From assembly GCA_027625915.1 (NCBI GenBank), contig JANTQA010000060.1:3348001-3412000 (forward strand): a DNA stretch of 64,000 bases, in the 5' to 3' direction. Made by a program: the position numbers and the translations under genes. This DNA comes from Anaeramoeba flamelloides (lineage: Eukaryota > Metamonada > Anaeramoebidae). The notes below the pieces were generated by a model. It searched no databases. It was not told where the DNA came from and was given only the letters and a program-made list of their open reading frames with translations. How positions within the stretch are numbered: the stretch's first letter is position 1; the number at the start of each line of letters is the position of its first letter. Positions 46,746 through 58,850 of the stretch are shown one piece after another.

Positions 46746-47740
46746 ATCTGTGTTGATTGTTTTGATTTGGAAACAATCTCTTTGTTATAATCTGAGTTTG
46801 TCCTGGAAGAACGAAAAAAATGAGATTGTTCGAAGTGACATAAGATGATATTGAGGTGTTCGAAGAACGACGATTAATATCATCTTTACACTAAAAAAAT
46901 ATCATTATTTTGAGTCTGGAAGTGAATCAAAACGAAGAATTATAAAAGGCGATTGTTGAACAAATGAAACAATATGAGATGCTATGTATTTTTTAGCTCG
47001 GGATCTCACTCGTCAAAACAAAAAACAAACAAATAAATTTAACGAAAACAACTAATTTGTTATTTTTTTATGGTACTTTGAAGAACTTACTCTTCAAAGG
47101 ATCTCATTCTCTCCAATGTATTTTGTGAAAACATTGAAGTTAAATTTTACATTTTGATCATCGGTGACAAAACTTGGTTTAAATTTTATTGAGATAAACT
47201 AGATCGTTCATCCATTCAATGAGATCTATTTCCTCTTTTATTTTCCGTTTGTCAGCCAATTCTCGAAAACTATCAAACTTAAAAATCTTCATGCATCTAT
47301 TGAATCTTAACTGTGAAGTATTTTGCATTCCTCTAAAATTTCTTGACTTGACATAGTAAAAAAAAATGTTTTTTTTTCATTTTTTTTCCAAAAATGATCA
47401 TTTATTTTTTTCCCCTTTCCAAAAACCTCTTATAAGTGGTCTCTTCTCTCCTTTTTTCGATCAAAAAAGAGATGAAAATAAAATTTTTTTTTCAAAAATG
47501 ATATTGCTTTTTTTTGGAAAAGAGAAAAAAACAAAGTTTGTTAATAGACATTGTTTTCAAAAAAGAAATGGAATTTATTCCTTTTCCAAACTTTCGCCAA
47601 ATGATCAAGCACTTTTTTTTTAGTTTTTATTGAACAAATATTTTGGTCCCTTGAGCCAAAATTTGTGTTCAATTGAGTTTTAAATTGAGACATTCGCAAA
47701 TCTCAGTGTTATCGATTAAACAAGGTCGTAAATAAAATTT
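46746..47740 (+). repeat. Family G unit, copy 2 (uninterrupted)
   Basis: Direct repeat of copy 1, about 1 kb, starting TGTGTTGATTGTTTTGATTT and ending near AAACAAGGTCGTAAATAAAA. It diverges by scattered substitutions and small indels, so the duplication is not very recent. Confidence 0.75.
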
Positions 47741-47744
47741 TCAA

Positions 47745-47950
47745 AGTACTGTAAAATAACTTTAAATAACAGATTTAATGACAAAATTATTGATAAAATA
47801 CATCTTAATTCACTTTGTTAGAATTGGAAATAAGAAGATCAGAAAATTACCAAACTTTGCCTAATAATACAATGAATTCTCAAAATCTTTTCACAGCAAC
47901 TAAAATACTATCTTAAACTTTTAAGAGAGCTAATCTCTTTCTTATATGTG
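47745..47950. repeat. Inverted repeat, right member (partner at 44325-44535)
   Basis: Reverse complement of the left member, with moderate divergence; contains AAAATAACTTTAAATAAC and ACTATCTTAAACTTT. Confidence 0.6.
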
Positions 47951-48117
47951 GTTATCAAAAAGTATTTACTTAAATTTTCTCAAAGAAAAATGTTTCTGTT
48001 TAAAAAAAAATAAATAGCTTTAATATTAAATGATGTAGATCAGAAAAATATGGCATCATTTTTTATATTTTTTTAAATATTTTTGATTAAGAAATCAAAT
48101 ATCATTTTAAAAAAATT

Positions 48118-48550
48118 AAAAACGTTTCCTATTTTTTTTCTTTGAAAAAAGGAGAGAAGAGGCTATGAATAACAGGTTTTTGGAATTGTGAAAAAATACA
48201 TTTACAAATTGAAGAAATTAAAAAATAAAAACATTTTTTTTTACAATCAGTCAAGCCAGGAAATTTTAAGAGGAATTTTCAAAAATCATTCATTGTTAAG
48301 AACTCCAACAAGCGCACTCAGATTTTTATGTTTGAATACTTTTGGGAATTGACTTGCAAATGGGAATGAAAGAGAAAATATAATCATTGAAAGGATGGAC
48401 AATCTGGTTTGTCTCTGTCTAATTTATACCAAGTTTTGTCTCAAATATGAAAAGGTAAAATTTGACTTTAATGTTTTCATTAACTCCATTGGAGAGAATG
48501 AGATCCTTTGAAGAGTAAGTTCTTCAAAGTACCATTAAAAAATAACAAAT
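48118..48550 (-). repeat. Family G fragment, inverted third copy
   Basis: Carries the complements of marks seen in copies 1 and 2: GAGAGAAGAGGC, TAAGAACTCCAACA, GAGAATGAGATCCTTTGAAG and AAGTTCTTCAAAGTACCATT. It lacks the first 500 bp of the unit. Confidence 0.65.
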
Positions 48551-48588
48551 TACAGCGATCAAAATAATGCATGTATAACGATTATTAT

Positions 48589-48999
48589 GGTTGTTTCAAA
48601 ATATAATCCGTGCTTTTTTTTCTTCTTATTCCAATACATCATCCAATTTAAAACCCAATAGTAGACCCAAGTTTAAATCAATTTTGAAAGTAAACCCTTT
48701 GATATTTCTAGTAAAATTTAAATTATTAATGTAATTAGTTAAATATTTTTGGTAATATTCTCAATTTTTTTATATTTTTTGTTTTTTTGAAAGTAAAAAT
48801 TTTAACAAAAAATAACTCTGTATTTTTTGAGATAAATTTTCCAATTTGATCCTTCATTTTTAGTATTTCATTTTAAATATTATAACTTTAATAAACCCTT
48901 ATTAACTATGATATTGGTTTATTAAAGTTATAATATTTGCTCGGTTAATCTTTAGGCCTTCTAGAACAAAAAACACACGCTTTTTATTTTGAAACAAGG
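48589..48999. mobile_element. Family H inverted-repeat element (about 410 bp)
   Basis: The left end GGTTGTTTCAAAATATAATC is matched by the complement of ATTTTGAAACAAGG at the right end, followed inward by a GCACGG/CACACGC module and T/A runs. It contains the perfect 22-bp hairpin at 48876-48937. Confidence 0.55.
48876..48937. repeat. Perfect 22-bp hairpin, 18-nt loop
   Basis: The arms 48876-48897 and 48916-48937 are exact reverse complements (AATATTATAACTTTAATAAA and two further bases). Confidence 0.85.
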
Positions 49000-49329
49000 A
49001 TTAAATTTTTTTGCATAAATTATTTTGAATAAGGTTCTTTTTTCTGATCTACATCACTTAAAATATTTGATATTAAATTTATCTTTAAATAAGTGTAAAA
49101 TTGGAAAAAATGATTTTGCTTATTTTTTTTTTGATAAAATCTTTTAAAATTAAAATCAAGGTAATATTGTATTGTAAAGGGTTTTTATTTCGATTTTTTT
49201 TTCTAAAAAAGTCAACTTTTGGGATTTTGATGAAAATAGAAACACTTTCTAAATGAAGTTGATATTGTTTTTTTTTTTTCAAAAAGATGAAATTTATTTT
49301 TGTTTTAAATCTGAATCCGAATAATTATG
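49000..49329. other. 3' flank of the receptor gene
   Basis: AT-rich spacer, no gene. The open frame at 49085-49282 (-) is Lys/Phe-rich noise. Confidence 0.5.
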
Positions 49330-52300
49330 TTAATCTGAACTAGAATCAGAATCAGAATCAGAATCAGAATCAGAATTAGAATCAGAATTTTCAATTTTTT
49401 GATCGTTTAAATTTTTTGTATTTTTTAATTTGGAAATAATTTTGTCTTTTTCAATTAAATTATTTTTTAATTTTTCATTCTCTTTTTCAAATTTTTCTAT
49501 TTCTTTCTTTAACAAATTGTTGTTTTCATCATCAAGATTATTCTTATTATTGCTTGGCATTATATTCAATTCAAGATCAGTGTTATCACTGTTATTTGAA
49601 GAAGAAGTTGTTGATAAATTAATTTGATTTTTATTTAAATGAATATTGTTTTGTGTTTTTTCTTGTTTGGAATTTTTAAATTTCTGTATTTGTTTTTTTT
49701 TATTCCACATTTCTTTTATATTCTTCCGTGTCCCAATAAAAGTGGTTATGATCCCAATTGGATAGAAAATTGAATATAAAATGTTATCTAATTCATTAAT
49801 TCCAGAGGTAACCATTGCAATTAAAATTAAATTCAATCCAATTGTAATAAAATCTTCAGGTGCTATCTTTTCCCATATTGATTTAACATTTCGGTTTTCT
49901 CCATCGATTGGTGTTAAAAATGGATAGGGTTTAAATATGATAATGATGATTGTCATTAATGTTATCAATGATAATATTGAAATTAATAAAATATTTTTAT
50001 GTTGCAGACTAATCAAAATTGGTAATATAATTATGAATAATTTAAAAAATATTTTTGGGATTTCCCACCAGTATCTGTTTGGTTTATAAAATTCCCAAAG
50101 CCAACCAAATCGTTTTTTCCAATATTTTGAAAAATTGTGTTTTTTACTAATAATTAAAATGATGATGAAAAATATTGGAATTGAGATTGAATAGAAATAG
50201 AGGAAAAACAAAAACAGTGGATAATATTTTTGATATTTCTGATCATCAGTGGAAATATTTGGTGCATAATTTAAAGTGTTTTTATCTATTCCATTTTGAT
50301 AAGTAGTTTGCAAAGGTTTTGCACAAATTATTATTTCTGGAATAAATAAATATCTTAACATGATTGAAATTAAATTGCAAATTGAAATTATGTATTTATT
50401 TGTATCAATAAGTTGATTATTGGTTATTGGATCTTTTGTATTTTTTGTTGTTGTTTTTTTTGTTGTTTTTTTTGTTACTGGCATTTTATTTTTGGTTTCT
50501 GTTTCAATAGATGATGATGATGATGAGGAAGAGGAGGATGAGGAGGGCGATTCTTTTTTAATTTCATTTTCATTTGATGATGATGATGATGATGATTGTG
50601 ATTTCTTTTTGATATTATTTATGTTTGTATTTTGTTTTTTGATTTTTATTTTTCCCTTTTTGACAAGAAAGGAGAACACAAGATTAATGATTTTGATAAT
50701 TAATAAAATTAACAAAGCTAATAAAATAAAACAGATTGGAAATAAAACCATGATTAAATATTTGGAATAAAAATCAAAATTTTTATAGCATTCTGGTGTA
50801 ACTATTGTCGAGATTTCAAAATTAAATATTGAAGTCGAAGAAATAATATTTGAATTGATATATTCTGGCCAATTGATGCTCATTGTTAAAATTGTGGCTA
50901 ATAATTGAAGAAATGTCAAATATATTTCAAAAATGGGATTTTTTTTTAATAATAACAAATTTCCAATTTTGTTTCTGAATATATATATCAAGATAATCAA
51001 CAGCACGATGATAATCAAATAAATGATCCAAATCCAACTTGGTCCACATTTTTTTACATTGGTTATTTCTTAAATAATAGTTATCCATGCAATCCGAACA
51101 AAAGGTGTCTGGGTCACGCCCATCAGCACATTTACCTCCCTCCAGGCATATATCTGGGAGCCCACATTTTAAGCAATAAGTTGCTCCTTCGATGTTATTA
51201 AAATAATCGTTTTGGCAAGGAGAGCAACTTGAATCCAATGTGTTGTTTTTTATAATATCCCTTCCCACATGGCTCACATTGGTCTTGCGCATCGGAAGGT
51301 TGGTATCCAATACTGCACAATGAACAGCTCGTTGAATTAATTTGGTTTGAAATTTTATTACTTTCACAGGTCTTACATCCATAAATACCTTTTAAACCTT
51401 CAGTTTGGCTATATGTTCCTGTGGGGCATGGGTCACATGATTCGATTGTTGTTGATCCAAATTTTGCATTATAAAATCCCTTGGTGCAATTAGTACACTC
51501 AGATTCGTCCGTTAGCCCTGTTTGATCGCTCCAGGTACCTAGGGGGCATTTTTTACATGCAGTATCAAAACTAGTTTCTCCTTCTGTATCTCCATAGCTA
51601 CCTTTGTTACATTCTACACAAGATGTCATATTTGTATTTGGTGAATAGCTCCCAATCGTACAATTTGGGCAATTGGCTTGGCCAGTTTGGTTTTGATATG
51701 TTCCCTCTTGGCATAACTCACATGAACTTTGGCCTTTTAAAGGTTGATGACTGCCAATATTGCAATCACTACAATCATTTTCTGATTCCGAATTTGTGTT
51801 TGCATTAAAAGTTCCAGCTGGGCATTCTTTACAAGAGGTTTGATGAATTTCGTCTTGATATGTTCCCTTCTGGCACCCCCAACAACTTGCACTGTTACTT
51901 TCATTGCTATAAGTGCCTTTTGTGCAATTTTTGCATACACTTTGACCCACTTGATCATTATACGTTCCCTTGATGCATACTGAACAATCATTTTCTGATT
52001 TCGAGCCTGTATTTACATTATACGTTCCCATTGGGCATCTTTTACATTCTTTTTGTGCCACTTCATCATTATATGTTCCAATATCGCACACTAAGCAAAC
52101 ATCTATTGTTTTCGAGCCATTAAGAGGATTAGAAGTTCCAATTGGGCATTCTTTACAAGAGGTTTGATTAGTTTCGTCTTGATAGGTTCCTTCTGGACAC
52201 AATGTACAAATACTTTCAAATCCTTGGTAATATCCTTCCTCACATATACATTCAGTTAATGATGATCCATTGTACATTTGCATGAAAATCCCATTTAATG

Positions 52301-53636
52301 AGCCATCTTGTTCATTACTTTGCCAAGTGATAACAAAATTTTCATCACCTTCACCAATTGATGTTATTTCTGGGTTTATTTGATCTAGATTTGTATAATT
52401 ATTGACTGGATATTCTTCTCCAATTTTTCTTGTTTCGAGACTTGCTGTATTGAAATTGAATTTTTGGGCATAAATCCCATATTCTGAACCATCTTGTTCA
52501 TTACTTGTCCAAGTTATAACAAATTGTTGATCGTCTCCGTTTTGTGCTAAAGCTGTGATTGATGGGGTTTGCTTTTCGCCAATAGTTTCTGTATTTATGC
52601 GAAATTCAATATCTCCCCCAACCTTCAGTCCATTACTTGAATTAAATATTTGTGCATAAATCTCAGGTACTTCATCTTCTTGATGATAACTTTGCCAAGC
52701 AATAATAAAATAATTTCCATTATTTAAAGAACAAACTTTTGGATTTGTTTGATGTGAATCAAAAAAATGATTGACTTGAAATTCTTCTCCAGTTTTGTTT
52801 CCACTTACACTCGAAAATAATTGTGCATAAATTTCATATTCCTCTTCACCACCAGATTGACCATCGCTTTGCCAAGTAATAACAAAATTTTCTTTTCCTT
52901 CTCCAATTGAGGCGATCGATGGAAACTTTTGCTTGCCCTCTGAATAAGTGTTAACCTGGAATTCGTCTCCAATTTTACTTCCTGTATTTGAATCGAAAAT
53001 TTGTGCAAATATTCCATATTTTTCACCATCTGGACCATAACTTTGCCAAGTAATAATAAATTTTTCTTTTCCTTCTCCAATTGAAGATATTTTAGGAAAT
53101 GTTGGTTCGTCAGAATAAAAAGTATTGGCTTGAAATGTGTCTCCAATTTTGGAATAATCATTAGAGCTATAAATTTGGCAATTAACAGAACCACCTCTAT
53201 TAGCCAAATATTCGTACCAACAAATAACATATTTTTCGTTGTATTCCCCAATGGCACATATTGATGGGTTTTCTAGGAGAGAACTATTTGTGTATACTTG
53301 TATTTCTGTTCCAATTTTGGCACCATTCAAACTTGAAAAGATTTGCATTTGGATCGTATATTTACCCTCATTATCAGTTAATTGGCTTTCCCAAGCAACA
53401 ACAAATTTTTCATTAAATTCACCAATTGATGCAATTGTTGGGTTCTCTTGTTCGTTGGTTGTATTTGTGTTAACCATTTGTTCTGTACCAATTGGGGGTG
53501 GCTGGACAAAACATTCTTTTGAGTTTATTTTGTTTACAAGAATTAAAACAATCAAAACAAAGATTAAAACAAATTTCCTGTTCGTAAAATAGTTGCTATT
53601 TAATTGAAGAAACACAATTTTTGGACATTTTTTCAT
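49330..53636 (-). CDS. Large surface receptor-like protein: signal peptide, WQS repeats, ephrin-receptor-like Cys repeats, multi-pass membrane region
   Basis: Reads as one gene of 1,434 residues if one surplus A is ignored in each of two sense-strand runs (51246-51251 and 51049-51055). The corrected junctions read GYYKNNTLDSSCSPC and NQCKKCGPSWIWII. Start is the ATG at 53636, giving a signal peptide with core FVLIFVLIVLILVN. About residues 55-445 carry seven repeats of some 53 residues of the type SIGEG-ENFVITWQS-GQDG-YGIYAQIF. About 450-860 hold Cys-rich repeats (CPEGTYQDETNQTSCKEC), the GCC2/GCC3 ephrin-receptor-like type. About eight hydrophobic segments follow from residue 867, with Ser-rich and Lys-rich loops, then a charged coiled coil and a Ser/Asp tail. 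The N-terminal part should face outside or a vesicle lumen and bind a ligand or surface. No kinase or other signalling domain is visible in the tail. Confidence 0.85.
49340..49375 (-). repeat. Hexanucleotide repeat coding for the Ser-Asp tail
   Basis: Repeated TCAGAA on the + strand encodes (Ser-Asp)n at the receptor C-terminus. Confidence 0.85.
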
Positions 53637-56600
53637 TTTGCAAAAAAGAAAAAAGGAAAAATAAGGGTTTTTTTTGAGGAAAATGATTTTATTTTGTCCA
53701 ATCAATTTTTGAAAACAAATATATTTTTTTTATCCTTCAAAACTTTTTGCTTTTTCTGTTTTAAAGAATAATACTATTTATTATAAAAAAACATAAACTT
53801 TTTTTTGACTTTTTACAATAGCTCTTGCAAAAGATTCGCAAAAAATTAAAGAAAACAAATTGTTGTCAAAAAAAAAAACACAATTGATTTGGAAACTTGG
53901 AAAATTTCTTTTGTCAAGATCTGTGGTGTTGTTTGTTTTTGTTTGAGAAGTGTGTTTATTGTTTGTTTTTGTTATCAAATGAAAGGAACTAAATTTTCAT
54001 TCAGCTTTTCACAAAAAGATTTGTAAAATCAGGTAACTTTTTAAATTTTTAATTCTGAAAACAAGTCAAAATTTTCAATTGAAAATTTCGAATTGGCAAC
54101 ATTGAGGGTTTACAAAAATTCTTTGTGAGGTATGTTTTGTTTTTGGAAAGTTGAATGATAATTTTGTTCAATTATTATTTTTCAAATTGCAGTCTTCTCT
54201 TTTGAATGATTTTTCTTAATTTGTCCAAAAAAATTTGATACATCTAAATTCTCTTCCATTTTTATCTTTTGTTTCCAAATCTTATCAATTACAGAAGGAT
54301 CCTTTGATACAAATCTAGGGTCATTTTTCCAGGGTTTTGGAAAACAACTGTGTTGTCAATTTCAAGATGTTTCTCACAACTCTCAGTTAAGTCCAAATAC
54401 ACGAAGAAAAGTTTGGATCATCGTTTAAAAAAAGCGTTTTGCAAAGTAACCCTCCAAACAGCTGGAAACCTTCAACAGAAATATTTCAAAAACTCGATTG
54501 AAATTCAATTTTGTCAGCTTTCCCTTTCAATTTCAATTCACTTTTTTTTAAACCATTTCTTTGACACTCAATTCCAACAAAACAAAAATTACCTTTCAAA
54601 AAATTAACTTTTGAAATGACTGATTTATCAAAATTAAAGTTGTGGTGTCGTTAAAATAACCTGTTCGAACTTGGTTCTTTCGTATTGGAAAATAAAACCA
54701 GTGTTCCTAATTTCTGATGAAATTAAGAAGACCTTTTACTTGAAAAGATCAAAGAAACCAAAAAGAAATCATGAGAAAATATATGAGTGGTTTATTAAAG
54801 TTCTTTTATTAAAAAAACTAAAAATTCAAAAATTGAATGATCAAGAATTAAGGACTACGTTTTTATGTGAAAACAGTGGAATAATGTATAAAATCACCCT
54901 TGAATAAGTTATGTAATCCAAATAATATTTGTACAAGGAGAATTTCTTTTAGAAAAAATGTGAAATTTTCACAGTTTCTCAATTTTTGTCTTGAAAGATC
55001 ATGTAAAATTTTGATTTAAATATTTTAGAATTTCCATTTCAACTTTCAGAACTCACACTATTTTCTAGAGCGACTTTACATATTTTTTTAAATTTGCTTT
55101 TAATAGTTTAAAATGTTCTCAAATTTGAAATGCACTTGAAAATCCCCAAAAGACATTTTTTAGTATTTATTTTTTTGTTATTGTTAATTTTCCTTTTCAT
55201 TGAAAAAGAAATAAAAATAATCTTCGTGAAAAGGTCAAGATGACAAAAAATGTTTTTTTTTTGTTCAACCTCTTCTGTGTAAAAATTTTTTGTAAGAAGC
55301 GAAAGTGAAATAACACAATTACTCAAACCCCTCAAGGGTGGGAAAGTAGTCCTTAAATTTAAGGTTTTATTAATTTATGTTTAGATCTAGAAATGTTTTT
55401 ATTTGAATGAGTAAAATTAATTAAAGATAATAAAACAAAAAAATAAACATGAGATGGTGTGAATTTTAAACATCGTTTTCTTTTCTGAATTTCAAACTAG
55501 AAAGATCGCCCTTTCCCCGAATAAACTGTTTTAAACCAAGAATGTTTAAAAGAAAATTTTCAAAGTAGATTTTAATTTAGCTAATTTGTTTTCTTATTTG
55601 TCTTCTGGAATTGAAAGAGTAGAAAGAATCAATTTCCTCTGACCTTCCCGCACCTTTCCTATTTATTATTTTTTTTGAAAAAAAATCTTCTGTTTAAGGA
55701 ATTATTTTTTCAAATTCTGATATCAAAATTTTAAAGAACTAAGCCAAAAAAAAAGAACACACTTGAAAAGATTAAATGAGCAAAGGATTAAATTCAAATC
55801 AAAAAAATAACTTCAAAAAATTCCAACTTAAATAAAAAGAAAATATTGAAATAAATGAAAAAAATCTTAATTTATTACAAAAATCTCAAAAATAATAAAC
55901 AATTATTTAATGTGATTTTAATTTTAATTGAAAAAAAATAACTTGTACTTCAAAATTCACATATAGATTATTTTTCGAATAATAAGAATTCAGAAAAAAA
56001 TAATAACTTTGATTATTTTGAATAAACTTCGATAATTGTAAATCTATATTAACAAAAACAAATATTGATAATATTCAGGATTATAATATAATTATAAATA
56101 AATCCAAAATTAATAAATACTAGGAAATCAAAAATGCAAAAAAATTAAAGATATTCCAAATGGCAATATTTATTTTACATTTTTTTAGAAAGCTGATAAT
56201 TATCAACTAAAGAAAAGAATTTTTAAACTTTTTATAACTATAATTGAAAGTAAAAGAAAAAAATATTTTAAATATATCAACAAATTTTTAAATGTATATA
56301 GCCCGATTCATAAATTATTTGAAAATAATGAATAAATTTAAAAAAATAAACTTTATAATAATAAACAATATCCTAAATTAATAAACCAAATGATTATTGA
56401 TTTGGAAAAAAATCTCACTTTTTTTCGAAAAGGCCAAAATATCAAGAGATAGTCCAAGCCAAATGATTCTAAATAATCTTAATATGAAAACATCTTATTT
56501 CAGGTTTATTAAATTACAGAAGAGAGAGAAACATATATATGTATTTCGTTTTCATAATAAATGGCCCTATTTTTTCTGTTTATTCTTTTATTTGAAGATG

Positions 56601-57481
56601 AAAATAAAATATTTCTAGTGAATAGAATTAAAATTTAAAAAAATAATTTATTTATTATAATAAATAACTTCAATTTATACAAATATTTTTCTTTAAAATT
56701 TCATTTTTAATGGGACAATGTTTTTGAGACGGATTTTATATCTCTTTTAAGGAAGCAATAGTCAAAAAAAATCAAGTAGTAAAAAAATTACAATTCAAAT
56801 AAAAAAATTCAAATTTCATCGAAAATAAACCTGGGAAAAAAAAATACTCAAATAATTAATCTTAATTTTGGGTTAGTTTGTAACTTAAATTTTGTTAAAG
56901 GTATCTGTCAAAAAAGTAATTCTGGTTTTATTCTTAATTTTATTAAAAATTTAAAAACTCTTGATAAAAATAATATATAAAATACTAAGTAGAAAAAATA
57001 TTTTCTATTGCTAAAATTCAAAAAAAAAAATACAAAATATCAAAAAGAAAACCGAAAGAAAATGTTTCAAAGAATTATTTTAAAAAAATATAAAATCAAT
57101 GTTGTGAATTTTATATAATTTATGAAAAAAAAATTAATTGCAATTGAAAAAATAATGAAAATTTCAAATTATTATTTTTTTCAGAAAAATATTACATATT
57201 TTTAGAGAAGAGATTTTTTTATTAATTGATGAATCTGGGGATGAAAAAAGTACTTCGATTATTAATCAAAATCAATTAATAAAACAATTGCGTATTTTTC
57301 TTCAAATTTTTATATAAAAGGATTGAATATTATTTTGTTATGTTTACAAAATTACAATTTATTTTTAACAAAACAATTAAAAAACAGAATTGAAATCTGG
57401 AATTTAAAGAAAAAATATCAAAAAATGAAAAATAAAACCAAAAAAAAAAAATTGGTAAATATTTTATTTTAGAGTTATTAG
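53637..57481. other. Spacer upstream of the receptor gene, no supported gene
   Basis: The receptor promoter should lie just right of 53637. A less homopolymeric stretch at 54290-54910 contains two short open frames (54350-54607 and 54671-54907, +). Neither has a recognisable domain, start context or homology, so they are not called. The rest, particularly 55700-57400, is extremely A-rich. Confidence 0.5.
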
Positions 57482-57679
57482 TACATTCAGTTCCTCTTTT
57501 AAGCCAAAAATTTCAACGAAATTTAAGGCACTAAAAAAATCTCAAATTCAGGCTCAAAATATATAATTTTTTTTTACAATTTATTTTACTAGAATCTGAT
57601 TATTGTGCCTTAATTTTAGATTTTTTTTTGTGCCTTAAATTTCGTTGAATTTTATGTCTTAAAAGTGCAACTGACTGTA
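57482..57679. mobile_element. Family A hairpin MITE, copy 14
   Basis: Ends GTACATTCAGTTCCTCTTTT and AAAAGTGCAACTGACTGTA. The first arm is more decayed than the second. Confidence 0.82.
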
Positions 57680-57774
57680 TATATATATAAATAAATATAT
57701 ACTTTCAAAGTTATTTAAATTACTATAAAATTATAAAATTTAGCACAATTTTTGGAATATTCTTAAACCCAAAT

Positions 57775-57872
57775 TATTTTATTAGTTTTTGAATTAAGTG
57801 TATTAAATTTAGATTTTTATTTTAATGAAAAATACGTTGTAAGTTTATGTCTTAAAAGTGGAACTGGTTGTA
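57775..57872. mobile_element. Family A MITE remnant (right half only), copy 15
   Basis: Ends ATGTCTTAAAAGTGGAACTG followed by GTTGTAA. Interior blocks are recognisable but eroded, and the left arm is absent. Confidence 0.6.
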
Positions 57873-58332
57873 ACATAGAGATGAGATTAAAATATTCTAA
57901 TAATTAAAAGATGAATAATTCTATTTATCCGAAAAAATTATTATAAGGTAACTTTTTCATTTTTTAAAAAATGTATTTAAAAAAAAAAAAAAAAAAATAC
58001 CTATTCTAATACAATATTATAAAACACTGTTTATTTCAAAGAATCAATACATTAACATAATAATTTTTTTCCTATCCCAAATCTAGAATTTTCAATAATT
58101 TCAAAATTTTCAAAAATGTTATTATATAAATATAGATAATACATGTTTTCAAATTTTTCAAACCATTTTCAATAATGCTAAAATGAAAATTTCAAAGATA
58201 GGTACTCTATTCTAATATAATATTGTAAAACATTGTTTATTTTAAAGAACCAATATGCTAACATTATAATTTATTTCCAAATCAAATTACAAATTTTCAA
58301 AATTTTCAAAAATTCCAAATTGTTTATAAATC

Positions 58333-58850
58333 CCATTCCAAAAATTTGGACACTCCCAAAATCAAAAATAGGTAAAAAAACTCAATTTATTTTATTTTTC
58401 CAAACCTAATAACAAAAAACATTTAAGTAACCCATTATTAATGTTTTAATAAGTAATCATTTTAATCCAAATAAAAGAAAAAAATATAATACTCAAAAAT
58501 AAAAACAGGTGTGTCCAAAATAATGAAACAAGCTGGACAAAAAATGTATTGGTAAATTTGTTGAAATTTCACCAACAATTGTTGATCGATCAAATGATAA
58601 GATATCATCTACCAATTGTATGTTATTTTCCAATTTAATAAACCCAACACTAACCTTCGACTAACCATTGAAAAAAAATTTGGAGATCTAACGAAACAGA
58701 TTACGTAACTACAAAAAATGAAATGAAAACAAAACAAAAAAGACAAAAAATGAAATATTTTTTAGAATCAAAATTCTTTCCAAATTGAATTTAAAGTACA
58801 GTAATGATTTTGTTTCCACTGTTTAAACTGTGTCCAAATGTTTGGAATCT
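58333..58850. mobile_element. Family F inverted-terminal-repeat element, copy 1 (518 bp)
   Basis: The ends CCATTCCAAAAATTTGGACA and TGTCCAAATGTTTGGAAT are complementary. The interior (ACCAACAATTGTTGATCGAT, CTAACCTTCGACTAACCATT) is found as the reverse complement at 60728-61242. Confidence 0.75.

Noticed and set aside
50420-50770. 116-codon plus-strand frame with an Asp/Glu run
   Set aside because: Antisense to the Ser-rich loop of the receptor; the acidic run is the complement of Ser codon repeats.
49330-51018. A stand-alone multi-pass membrane protein
   Set aside because: The apparent start is a TTG inside the first membrane segment. Upstream codons in the same frame continue back to the Cys-rich domain across a single-base break.
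54350-54907. Two short plus-strand frames between the receptor and the A-rich region
   Set aside because: No domain, no start context and different frames; possibly decayed coding DNA but not supportable.
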